This document shows positions 1 through 9,884 of a stretch of DNA of 64,000 bases, one piece after another. The notes under the pieces are model-generated. The model worked only from the letters and a program-made list of their open reading frames with translations, was not told the origin of the DNA and made no database searches. Position 1 is the stretch's first letter. Every line of letters starts with the position of its first letter. The stretch comes from Carnegiea gigantea (lineage: Eukaryota; Streptophyta; Magnoliopsida; Caryophyllales; Cactaceae), in the NCBI GenBank assembly GCA_029747015.1, contig JAKOGI010000821.1:257501-321500 (forward strand), read 5' to 3'. Both the position numbers and the translations under genes were made by a program.

Positions 1-600
1 GATGAACCAAGGTAGATCTACGTATTCTATGGTAACCAACTTTTATGAATAAAATAATTTACGTTATTCAATTATTCATGTATTTATTATGACTTCTTTC
101 AAATGTTTTAATACGAAAAATGGCTAGATTTCCTTTCAAGGTCACTTTGTCGTCTCAACCTGCAATTGCATAAATTATATGAATGCTGAATTGAAATGTG
201 GTGCCCAACTCAATGAATTTCAAAGGAGATTAACCGAAATAACTAGCATGGCTTAGGTTCACGCCATTACAGCACTGCCACGAGTTGGGCTCACCTTAAC
301 TCTATGGTTTGATGACATGTTAATGGTAAGTCTGACATGGATGCTGGTTTAACTAAAGGCGTCAACATTCTTTGCCTTAAAATGACATGTAAGCTATGTG
401 TGTGTGTGTGTGAACTATAAACAGGGAATAATGATTTTTTTAGTCAAATAACCAGCCACACTGGCTTTGGCCATGGACATGTCATCATCTGGTGAGCCAC
501 ACTGATTCTAACTTGGTGGCGATGCAAAGAAATAAACACCCCCAAAAGTGAGGAGTGTTAGCAACCATTTCCTTAGTTGGGATTAACGAAAGCTTGAACA
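1..600. other. AT-rich intergenic DNA
   Basis: No open frame of note and no protein similarity that I recognise. A short (GT)n run lies near 400-412. The sequence then passes into the LINE relic. Confidence 0.5.
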
Positions 601-2300
601 AACTCCTTTAAGAAGCTATTTGTTAAGATCTTTCTATAAAACTAGATATTGAAAAACAAAAGACTCATCTTACTCATCTCCAGTTTGTGGATGATGCTAT
701 AATATTTCGCCAGTTGAGCAAAGAGATCTTGGGTAACATCAATGATGTGCTCTTATTTTTCTAATCTATGTCTAGACTAGTAGTGATTTCTCAAAATTGA
801 CTAGTAGTTTATAGGAAAGAGGAGCAGTGGTTACATGAGGTAGCCTTGGTGCTTAAGTGTGACGTACTGCAATTATCCGTCTAGTGTATAGGCCTTCCCT
901 TGGGGAGCAACATAAAGAAGATGTCATCTTAGCAGCCAGTGATTATCAGGATTTAATAGATTTGTCATAATGGAAAGCCAACTTCCTCTGTGAAGTAGGA
1001 AGATGAGTGTTAATCAAGTCTATCATCAATAGCATACAATCATACTACCTTTTAATGTTCAAAATGCCCAAGATAGTGGAAACAAATCATACAAATATGG
1101 AGACATCATATTTGGAGTAACCAATAAGACGGTACATGTTACCTCCTTATGAGATACGGTACTGTGCAAAACCAAAACACAAGGGTGGTTAGGACTCTGT
1201 GAGTTGCAAATGCAAAATGCAAGCTTAGAATTCAAGTGGCGCTAAAGAAGTTTCATAACCAACAAGCACTTTGGAGGAGAGTAATTTCATCAATTTTATG
1301 ATGGAAACGCAACATTTATAATGCCAAGGAGGATCCTAGCAAGGTAAGGGGAATTCTAGAAGGATACAATGTGATAGTTACACACAACCTTATGGGGTTC
1401 AGAAAATGACACAAAAGAGCTCAAGATTCAAGTGAAAAGTGGTACAAGCGCTAGATTTTTGAAGAATGGGTTGATTATTGAAGGATCCTTGCGTGAAAAA
1501 TGTCTTGAACTTTCCAAAGTGTCTATGCAAAGAAAGACAAGTACGCATCACATGGTTAGCTCTAAGACACAAGTGGGAAATGGATGTTTAATAGGAAAAC
1601 ATACTTAATTGTGCAAAAACATGCATAATTTCTCTCACCACAATAGAGTTTAGCATAGGTTAAACCAGTGTTGGACCGGGGAGATAAGTTTGCATGAAAT
1701 ACCAATAGTAGTAACTATAAAACCTTTCCTAACAAGGTCATGTACTTTTCTAAACGCAACGTTAATTATGTTAACCTTATATGCTTAGTTTCATACAAGA
1801 TATACCACCAAGTATCAAAATCATGGTATGGCTAATTATTTTAGACGAGTTAAATACAAAGAGTATATTGCACCAAAAAGCATATTAATTAAATGAAGAC
1901 CTTGATGTTTGCACCTAGTGTTTGTTGATCACTAACTATTGACAGGTCCAAAAGCATGAACAATATGGATTAATGGAATGCAAGTTTGGAGAATTCAATT
2001 AGTGGTTGTTAGAAATGTTAGAGAATTATTTGATCTTTACATACATACATATGTTCTAGCTTGGAGGCAAAAAAAAGATGAGGTGTCATTCTTCTTCTAA
2101 CTATGTGGAACCTATGGCCAAAGAGAAACAAGATTCTCTTCAACGAGGACCAATTAGGTATGGAAGAGTTGTTTTGGAGGATCAAATTCAACATTGGATA
2201 TTTAACGAAGTTTGGACACTGAGTATAGATGGTAACTTTGCATATTCACTATGTGTTTTGAAGAACTAATTATGTAATAAAGAAGGAAGTGTAAGAGGTT
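600..2300 (+). mobile_element. Decayed LINE (non-LTR retrotransposon) relic
   Basis: Short conceptual translations in shifting frames match plant LINE polyprotein order. Near 680-770 a reverse transcriptase segment reads LQFVDDAIIF (the F-ADD box of LINEs). Near 840-1080 there is a GLPLGS-like segment and the region after it. Near 1490-1600 there is the zinc-finger/RT tail. Near 2095-2225 a C-terminal segment reads LWPKRNKILF, matching the usual W-LWKERN motif. Many stops and frameshifts interrupt it, so it is a dead remnant. The 3' tail appears to continue to 2468 and resume after the Tat insertion at 16819 (inference from T-rich flanks). Confidence 0.7.
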
Positions 2301-2468
2301 TATACTCTTATACTATATATGTTTCGTATTGGTGGATTTTCTTTGATATTGATAGATGTATCCTGATGGTTATCATAACGGAGTGGTGTTCAATTAGGAA
2401 AGGGGTAGGAGTCGTTTCTTATAGATAAGCGCAACCTTATTTCGCCCCCTTTTTGTGTGGTTTACAAC

Positions 2469-2975
2469 TGTTTCAAGACTTTTTCGTACCTTGTTAAAGA
2501 TGATGTGGGGCAAGAGCTCGGGTTTATGAGATGGTACGTGCAGATCAGCTGATGGGCTCCTTTCCTTGGTCAAACTTGCAAAAAAGGCACCCCTGGGTTG
2601 TGGTTCGGGGAACGCCTCCCCAACGATCAAGTCAAAGGAGGGTGCAAGAGGTATAAATGGAATAAAGAGAGAGAGAGAGAGTAAAGTCAATTCTATCAGA
2701 GTCCAATACGTTAGAGTCTGAATTCCTTCTCTGAAGTGGATAGGTGAGTATTTATAGTCCCTGTAGAAAGGAGCAGGATGGTAAATTCATACTGGGGATC
2801 CCCAGAGGGGGGACGCTGTCTAGTTTGTTCTGTTTGGGTGGGAGCCCCAAGAGTCCCATTTGGGCCTACTACCCCGTTCAGGCCTGCCTTGCAATTGGGG
2901 CTACTACCTCGTTCGGGCCCGCCTTGCGATTGGGTGCCTGTAGGCCTTCCAAAGAAAATCATATTTTCTGGATCA
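2469..2975 (-). repeat. 3' LTR of the Tat element
   Basis: Starts TGTTTCAAGAC and ends TTCTGGATCA on the + strand, giving TG...CA on either strand. It aligns along its length with 16312-16818 with scattered substitutions and small indels, so the insertion is not recent. On the minus strand it follows a purine-rich tract. Confidence 0.9.
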
Positions 2976-3110
2976 TTTAGCCCCCTACATTTTACTTGCA
3001 TGTGGGCCCGCTCGGGCAGTCAGGTGAAATGTGGATTAATCTGGTCGTCGCAACGGTCGGTGGGTTTTCGGGAAATAGTCTGTGCTTGGCTGGTTACCCT
3101 TCGCAGCTCT

Positions 3111-3194
3111 GACACTTGGCCGTCAGCTAGTGATGCCCTTGCGTTTTCGAGGTGGGCTGACGTACAAGGCCTTATCGAGTCTGGGGCATAAAAG
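3111..3194 (+). promoter_or_regulatory. Antisense promoter A
   Basis: A TATA-like box (CATAAAAG, 3187-3194) lies about 50 bp before the ATG of copy A, with ACACTTGGC (3112-3120) about 75 bp upstream. The spacing and motif match the promoters of copies B, C and the PF04195-like gene. Promoter activity is inferred. Confidence 0.5.
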
Positions 3195-3242
3195 GAGTTG
3201 CTCTAGATCCCTGATCTGCATCAAAGTCCTTACCTTCCTAAT

Positions 3243-3675
3243 ATGGGTTTCCCTCGATCATTGACGACGGACGAGATGACGCGTTACGTGTTGGGCAACT
3301 TTGAATGGTATCGTAGAGAGGTGGCTTCCCCCCTCGACCGCTACCAACTGATTACGAAGAGCTGTGTCCGGGCTTTGTCCTGGTCGAGGCCGAGGAATGT
3401 GCACCGGATTACGAGGTTCTTGAATTACCCCAGGTGGTATTCCTTGCAATGCTCCTTAATGACACCGTGAGGCTCGACTGCGTGGGTGGATGATCGGGGT
3501 CATGGAGTCGGCCCTCAAAGAGCTGCCACGGAGCACCTTCCAGGCATGGGTCGGGCACAACAGGGGCAGGACCCTGGAGGCCCATCAACAGGAAGCATCC
3601 AGTGACTGAGAAGTGGAGGAGAGCTCGGGGTCCGACGACCTGACTTCTCTCTCTAGCGATGGCAGCGAGCAGTAA
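3243..3675 (+). pseudogene. Antisense small orphan gene, copy A
   Basis: I do not recognise a named family. Start ATG 3243. The first ~35 codons resemble copy B (DEMTRYVLGNFEWY against EEMADHVRETFQWH). A single 1-nt shift near 3350 then moves the homologous reading (DYEELCPGF, VFLAMLLNDTV) to another frame. The homologous tail is acidic and serine-rich and ends at TAA 3673-3675, with one earlier in-frame TGA. The total of 433 nt is about 144 codons plus one extra base, the same length as copy C. It lies antisense to the retrotransposon, between integrase and the 3' LTR. A polyadenylation-like AATAAAATAA follows near 3763. Function is unknown; in its present state it cannot make the full protein. 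Confidence 0.6.
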
Positions 3676-3981
3676 GGCTTGGCTAGGGACGACCATTAGG
3701 GCATGCATCCCATGTTTCTCTTTTCTCTTCTGTCTTCCTCTTTTTGTACTCCGTAAGCATTTGCAATAAAATAACAACTTTCTCCACGGGAGCTTTACCT
3801 TAGTTTTTGCATTTTTGTGTACTGCTATTACCCAGGCAGCCTGGCCATTATGGCCTGAGTAGGTGATGTTGTGAGGCTCGGCCTTCTGGCCTAGGTCCCG
3901 AATGGGCGACCTCATGATCCTTCTCTAGGTCGGGGTATTCATTGTGGCAACATCGATATCAGGCACCTCGTAACTTACTGC

Positions 3982-4071
3982 CATGTGGCGAGAACTGAGT
4001 GGTGCCCTGATGCCGGGCAGTTTAGGAATGTGTGGTCCCCCTTCCCCCCTCTCTATTCCTCTCTATAAAAG
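3982..4071 (+). promoter_or_regulatory. Antisense promoter B
   Basis: CATGTGGC (3982-3989) followed by TATAAAAG (4064-4071) inside a pyrimidine-rich stretch (CTCTATTCCTCTC). The ATG of copy B is about 100 bp further on, after a leader containing AGAGAGAGAAG. It is the same layout as promoters A, C and D. Confidence 0.6.
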
Positions 4072-4172
4072 CGGAGCAGGTCTCCTTATGGAGGGTCACT
4101 TGAAAGTGTTCTTAAATCCTTAGAGAGAGAAGTAAGAGTTCCTAGAGTGAGACCCAGTTTGCAGCTCTAACC

Positions 4173-4635
4173 ATGGCCTTTACCCCCTTACAAGACACTG
4201 AGGAGATGGCTGACCATGTGAGGGAAACTTTCCAGTGGCATTGGAGGAGCGCCTTACGTCCTCTGCGTACACTCCTAGAGGACTACCGGGAGCTATGTCC
4301 ATGCTTCACTTTATCCGAGGCAGAGGAAGCAGCGCGTGACTTCAATCTTCCCGAAATGATTCAAGTGACCTTCTATGCTATGCTACTCAATGATGCCGTG
4401 GAGCTGGGCATAGCGAGCGAGTTGATGGCCGCTGATTTGAAGGCGTCCCTTAAAGGTTTGTAGTGGACACCCTTTGAATCCTAGATGCATGCCAATAGGT
4501 ACGGCCTTCTGGAGGCGCAGCTCCGCCAGGGAACTCCGCTGAGTGGTACGCACGGATCAGTAACCTGTCAAGGAGAAAGCTCGGGCTCAACTGATCCCCC
4601 ACCCCCTTCGAGCGATGAGGAGTGGTGTTTAGATT
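4173..4635 (+). pseudogene. Antisense small orphan gene, copy B
   Basis: ATG 4173 opens 96 codons with a helical domain: DTEEMADHVRETFQWHW, then ELCPCF, LPEMIQVTFYAMLLND and a C-terminal helix. Two in-frame TAG codons (4461-4463 and 4482-4484) interrupt it, after which the same frame continues with sequence related to copy C and ends in a Pro/Ser/acidic tail (SSDEEW). The intact form would be about 150 residues. The best conserved core (L-EM-Q--FYA-LLND--ELG) is shared by A, B and C. It is antisense to the retroelement and followed by AATAAA near 4712. I cannot assign a function; related orphan ORFs in plant repeats are plausible. Confidence 0.65.
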
Positions 4636-4887
4636 TCTCAAAGGATTTTCTTCTATTAGGCTTCCTTTCGCACGATCCTCCTTATGAGGCATGTCTGTCA
4701 TTGTGGGTTTTAATAATAAAATGCCGCCCCTCTATTCTAGGGGTCAACTCCTCCATTACACCACTTATGCTTTTATTTTACGGGGTCCTCTTTTGGTCAC
4801 CATGTCTTTATTCGATCCTGCCAGGCGGCCAGGCCCCAGGGAGCTTGAATAATGGACCCGATTTTTCAGACTTTAGGTTGTAGGGGC

Positions 4888-4967
4888 CACGTGGCAAGAA
4901 CGAAATGGCTCTTTGTCTCCTTGGGAAATGTGCTGTCCTTTAGGCTATCTACCCCTCTCTATAAAAG
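4888..4967 (+). promoter_or_regulatory. Antisense promoter C
   Basis: A G-box CACGTG inside GGCCACGTGGC (4888-4893 core) and TATAAAAG (4960-4967), with the same CCCCTCTC flank as promoter B. It is the best of the four promoters, and the only one with a perfect palindromic G-box. Confidence 0.6.
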
Positions 4968-5020
4968 AGGATGGGTAGAATCCTTTAAAAGGTGCCACCC
5001 AACAAATTTCCCTAACCTTT

Positions 5021-5080
<60 letters not shown>
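5021..5080 (+). repeat. (AC)n(AG)n microsatellite in leader of copy C
   Basis: Six AC units then about 24 AG units, between the TATA box and the ATG of copy C. Copies B and D have a short AGAGAGAGAAG at the same place, so the run probably grew by slippage from that leader motif. Confidence 0.9.
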
Positions 5081-5086
<6 letters not shown>

Positions 5087-5117
5087 TGATAGAGGGAAAA
5101 GAGAGAGAAAAGGAAGA

Positions 5118-5552
5118 ATGATCCTGTTTCCAAACTTCACAAATACCGAACAGGCGGCGGAATATGTTCGGGACATGTTTCGTTGGTCTTTAAAGGAGTC
5201 TTCAGCTCTTTGCCTGAATCTGCTTCCTGAGGATCACCGCGGCCTCTGCCCAAGCTTTGATCTTGTCGTGGCAACGTAGTATGCCCAGAACTCCAATATT
5301 CTGGAGATGGTGCAGGCAATCTTTTACGCCACGATTTTGAATGATGCTGCGGAACTAGGACTCGAGTGCAGACTCACAATGGATTACATGATGTGGGTTC
5401 TGCAGAAGCTGGACTGGGCCCCTATTGAATCATGGCTAGGAAACATCGAGAATAGGCTTAGGAGAGCCCAGGCCTCCCGCCTTGTAATCCCGCCGGCCGA
5501 CCTCGCGCCATAAGGCAGCGATGTCCCTCCTGCTTCAAGTGATGAAGCATAG
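5118..5552 (+). pseudogene. Antisense small orphan gene, copy C
   Basis: ATG 5118 reads a protein related to A and B: EQAAEYVRDMFRW, LCPSFDL, LEMVQAIFYATILNDAAELG, then WAPIESWLGN. One in-frame TAG (5278-5280) splits it, and TAA (5511-5513) precedes a still-homologous tail (SSDEA) that ends at TAG 5550-5552. Across these the length is 144 codons. The pattern 'W-P-ESW' is also seen in B after its first stop (WTPFES). It is antisense to the host element. ATTAAATAATGAA near 5630 could serve as its polyadenylation region. Function is unknown. Confidence 0.65.
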
Positions 5553-5879
5553 GTATAGAAGTTCTGTTGTCTTCCCCTTCCTTTGTCTGTACCCTTTATC
5601 ATTTGTGAAAGTTGGCTTGTAGCCGCTTTCATTAAATAATGAAATGGTTGTCTCGTGTTATACAGACTTCATTTTTACTTGATGCTCTTTCGTTCATGTT
5701 TGTTCGATACTCCACATGAATTCATCTTTCCCAGCCCCTTGGCTATATTTGAAAGTCGGCAGCTTCTGTCGGGGGATCAGCTGTGTAATGTTCGGCCTAC
5801 TACTGGCCCCAAGGATTCTCGGCCCTTTCGGAGAGGTTAGGGATGCGACAACTAGTTTTCGTCTGTATAACTAATCCGC

Positions 5880-6525
5880 TGGCTTTGACTAAAGGACAGA
5901 ATCCATGAGGCCGTGCCTAGGGACCTTTCATCCTCCATTAGGGCCAACAATGAATTTAGGGGCCAGCCTTGAAGCCGAGCTGTAAGGTTCTTAGCCCCCA
6001 TCGGGCTAAAGGTATATCGCCTGACCCTTAAGCTGAGCTGCTAGGCCCTTTGCCCCCATTAGGGCCATAGGTGTATCACCCAACCCCAAGGCTGAACTGT
6101 TGGACCGTAAAGCCGTGCTTATAGACTCTTAGCCCCCTTTCAGGATAAAATTATCACGATCAGCCCTAAGGTCGTGCTCATGGACTCCTAGCCCCCATTG
6201 TGGCTAAAAATGTAGCGACCGGCCCTAAGGCCGTATTCATGGACTCCTAGCCCCTATTAGGGCTAAAAGTGTAGCGACCGGCCTAAAGGCCGTGCTCATT
6301 GACTCTTAGTCGCATTGAGGCTAAAAGTATCGCAGCCGGCCTTAGGGCCGTGCTCATGGACTCTTAGCCCCTATTAGGGTAAAGATGTATGTATCACCCG
6401 ACCCTGAGGCCGAGCTGCAGGGCCCTTAGCCCCATTGGGGCCAGAGGTGTATTGCTAGGCGCCTAGGCTGAGCCGTAGGCTTCTAGCCCCCTTTGGGTGC
6501 TAAAAGTGTAATGGTTGGCCTCGAG
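5880..6525. repeat. 59-bp tandem array, copy 1
   Basis: About ten degenerate units of the repeat described at 9885-10585, recognisable from the recurring TAGCCCC-ATT-GGGGCTA and CGGCC-CTAA-GGCCG palindromes and the CTCATGGACTC linker. The left units (5890-6120) are the most diverged. The array sits just upstream of promoter D. Confidence 0.85.
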
Positions 6526-6562
6526 ACCAGTCTTCGGATGGTGACATGGTACTCTTGGGGCC

Positions 6563-6639
6563 ACATGTCAGGATGCTGTCCCCTCTCTATCATGGGAAAA
6601 GGTGCCTCCCTCTTCCTTGCTTCACTTCGTCTATATAAT
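6563..6639 (+). promoter_or_regulatory. Antisense promoter D (PF04195-like gene)
   Basis: CCACATGTC (6561-6569) and TATATAAT (6632-6639), 70 bp apart, followed by a leader with AGAGAGAGAAG (about 6690). It has the same architecture as promoters A-C, which suggests the four units were built from one ancestral promoter. Confidence 0.55.
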
Positions 6640-7156
6640 GAAGTTGGATCATTTGGGGTGGCATTTCCTTACACCCCCAAGCATTCCTTAGAGAGAGAAG
6701 CAAAATTATACAGAGAGAAGCTCCGCCTCTCCTTTAACCCATATTCAAACTCACTATAGTGTCTTCATCTTCTTTCTTTGAATCTTCAAAGGGTCTGTGC
6801 GTATCTTCATCTCTGTCTTCAATATTCCCTTCAAACCTTTATCTTTACATGTACGCCTTCATACCTCTTTTGAGGATTGTTGTTGTGTTTATGTTTATGT
6901 CTTCATCTTGTTCATCGAGTGGGAATGTTCCTGAGGGACCGATCGGCCCCCAGATGGTGGGCTGTCATCCATAATTTCTTAGCCTCCTGACCCTAATTGT
7001 TGGCCGGGTGGTAGCACACATCTCTCCAAAGAATCAGTTTAGGGAGCCAAAAAGGATTCCCTATGCGGTGCCCCAGTTGGAGGCCAACACGCCCTCTTGG
7101 TCTAGCTACGAGTACTCCTCCACCTCCAGCACTGGGAAATCGTTACAGCTGACTTT

Positions 7157-9629
7157 ATGACTGATGTCCAGGAACGACGAATGGCTAAAACCAAGTACAT
7201 CCCTTGCACCAGGACCCCGGATGAGCTGTTGGCCGAAGGGACCATTAAAGGTAATTTCTGCTCTGTTTCGAGTTCTCAAAAGCCGAGAGCCGAGGTCTTA
7301 TCTACTAATTCTAGTTCTTCTTTGGCTAGGACGTCCACTAGTTCTTCATCGGACAGAACATCGACTAGCTGTTCCTCGGATGGGATGTTGGCTAGTTCGT
7401 CTTCGACCAGGGTGTCTACTAGCTCTTCATCACGAACAGTGCCTAATGCCCCGAGAAGGGCTGTGGTCAAGAAAAGAGAGTGTACCCAAATAGAGCCGGT
7501 CCTCGAAATCGTGGCTGAAGGGGCGGTATTTTGCGGGGCTCCTTCTCGCTCGGACCCTATGGACAGATTGAGCATACATTTCCCTAATCCGAAGGTCGTG
7601 CCTTCCCTGAAGAGGACAACCCTCGAGAAGAAATATCTCTTGCCCGCGGGCTATAGTTTTGTAATCCCTGAAGTGGATGCAACTGTGAATAAATCACCCC
7701 CAAAATGTATAGTAATCTATCGGGTGGCCTTCAACTATGGTGTACGGTTTCCTCTTCACCCGGTGATCATGAACATTTTGAATAAGTTTAAGCTTGCGCC
7801 TACACAGATTGTGCCTACGTCAAGCACAACATATGCTCCTTCACAGCAACATGTGAGCTCCGTAGCCTAACCTGTACCGCCCGAGCATTCAGCCTGGTTC
7901 ATTCAATCCAGAGGGCTCCCAAGGAGACCAGGGACCTTGGTTGGTATTGTTTCAACAGTAGGTAAGGTTTTATGATGACCATTGAGAAAAAGTCAAAAGA
8001 AAAGAATTAGAAGTATGAATTCCTCTTCGTCCGCTGAGATTCGGGCTGGGGGGACCTTGCTTATTGGAATGAAGAAAAACCGGTTAGGAATCGCTTTGGG
8101 GAGCCAACTACCTAAGAATAGAGGATGACCCGTTACTTCCATTACTACATATGTGAGGACGACCGTCCAAGGCCTATTCCTAAGTTTATGGCCCAAGTGA
8201 TAGAATCTACACAGGGGCTCGATAAGAAGAATAGCAAATCTAGTGACAGGGAGCTGTTGAATTGGCTTCCGAAGTTAAAGTTCTTCGAGAACCACTTCTT
8301 CTTGGCCACTACGGGCTCCTTATTCTTAAGAATTTTTCTAAGGGTACTTAACATTCCTACCTTGGCCAACCTTTTCATTTGGTTCTGACCTGACTCTTTT
8401 TAACTTTGTACAAACCAAGCAAGGGCGAAGTTGACACCCTTTGAGACCGGAGACGCCACCCCCGAGCAGGTAGCGGCCAATGCCGAGCGTCGCCGTGAGG
8501 AGGAAAGGTGTCTTCTTATGAACATGGCGGCTAAAAAGGTATGCACATGAGCCTTTAGATCTTCGTATGTTGTAACTCCTTATACTATGAGATTAACCTT
8601 CCCCTCTCGTCATAGACACCCCTTCTGGTACCGCGCGGGAAGACGCCCATAATAAGTTTACCCCCTGTGGGTGGGCGTAAGCATCCGCAGGTGGAAGATC
8701 GTCGGCAGAAGCAGTAGCCTCTTCTCCGGCCCCTACTAAGGGTAAGTAAGGTAAAGGGATGTCTCCTACCCCATGGTCCACGGACTGGTCGGTTGGTGGC
8801 CAAACTCTGGGTCCCCTGGAAGCTGCCGGTACCCCCAAGGTCGTGCAAGTGGCTTTGCTAGCCATGAGGGGGTACTTCAGTGGACGCCTGGGTGCACCCC
8901 GTGAACCTCCTGACAGCCGATCCAGCTGCCAAGTTCACGCTGGTTCATGAGCTGACCAAGTCATGGGACTTGCTCACCTCGGGGACTTCAGAGCCCATCA
9001 ATGTCACCGAAGAAGAGGTGGCTATTGCTGAGGTAGGTGGAATGTACTCTTCCTTCTTTCCTCTTTTTTCAGCTTTCCGTTCTGCTTTGTTCTTTGTGAA
9101 TTTGTTTTGCAGGCTCTTACTCAGGCGATAAAGGCCATGTCCGAGCGCCGTAAGTTAGAGGACGCCGTGGTCAAGTACAAATGCCGCTGGGAAAGGCTGA
9201 GGGAGGATAAGGCCACTTGGGAGGCCAAGAAGAAAGACCTGTAAGGCAGGTTAGACGAAGCGGTCTCCAAGGCCGAGATTGCACTCGCAAGGGCTGAGGC
9301 TGAGGCTATAGCGGGGGTCGAGAAGGCGGCCAAGGCCGAAGAGCAAGCCTATCTGTGGGGCCATTGAGGAGGGCGTGGAATTTCTCCGCAAGGTCTTGAC
9401 GACCTTAGCCCCTAATTTCCGAGAGGAAAGCTACTTCGAGGCCTACATTCATTATGTGGAAGAGCGCCAAAGGGCTAAGGCCGAAGGCTGGGACCCCGAA
9501 GAGGTGGAGTTCATCCCATCCTCCGTCGAAGGGGATGATCTTGAAGGTAAGGGGACTACACCTCTGGGTGGTGAAACTGGGACCCCGGACGATGAGGGTC
9601 ATAACGACGGGGGGGAACCCGATGTGTAA
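7157..9629 (+). pseudogene. Antisense PF04195-like gene (putative gypsy-type transposon protein), broken
   Basis: An open stretch 7157-7870 (237 codons) has a Ser-rich low-complexity middle. Its end, from about residue 155, matches the start of the plant PF04195/Transposase_28 domain (RFPLHPVIMNIL, KLAPTQIVP). Further pieces follow in other frames: GWYCF near 7940, KYEFLFVR near 8010, MTRYFHYYICEDDRP at 8125. A good intron lies at 9032-9112 (GTAGGT...TTTTGCAG). After it comes a charged, alanine/glutamate-rich coiled coil (9113-9350) and a C-terminal open frame 9375-9629 ending in an acidic tail. The order matches PF04195 proteins of plant repeats. Several stops and shifts make it a pseudogene. 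The true start is uncertain: promoter D is 525 bp upstream, so an upstream exon may exist. The protein's biochemical role is not established in the family. Confidence 0.7.
9032..9112 (+). other. 81-bp intron of the antisense PF04195-like gene
   Basis: It has a GTAGGT donor, a T-rich body (CTTCTTTCCTCTTTTTTCAG) and a TTTTGCAG acceptor. It joins VAIAE to ALTQAIKAM in frame. It is retained inside an element that copies itself through RNA, which is possible because it is on the strand opposite to the genomic transcript. Confidence 0.65.
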
Positions 9630-9884
9630 CTTTTTTTAAAAAAAAACGTTTCCCCTCATTGTACCTTTTTGGCCTATTGGCCTTCCATTAGTGTTTGTAC
9701 TCTTTTTCCTATCAATGAAGGATGTTTATCTGTTGGCAATTGTGTTTCTTTTTTTTTTTTACTGCCTGCCTGTCGTACTTGTTATTTCGCTTTGCTTTTG
9801 TTTCACTCTGCTTGTACTTTATGGGATAGTAGCCCCCAAGAGAAAGAACAAGCAGTATGACACTGATCTTTGTTGAAATGGGGA

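Noticed and set aside
2711..3191. Overlapping open frames on both strands of the Tat LTR and its inner edge
   Set aside because: They coincide with the 507-bp repeat and its border and have no family-like motifs; the same stretch in the other LTR is not open in the same way.
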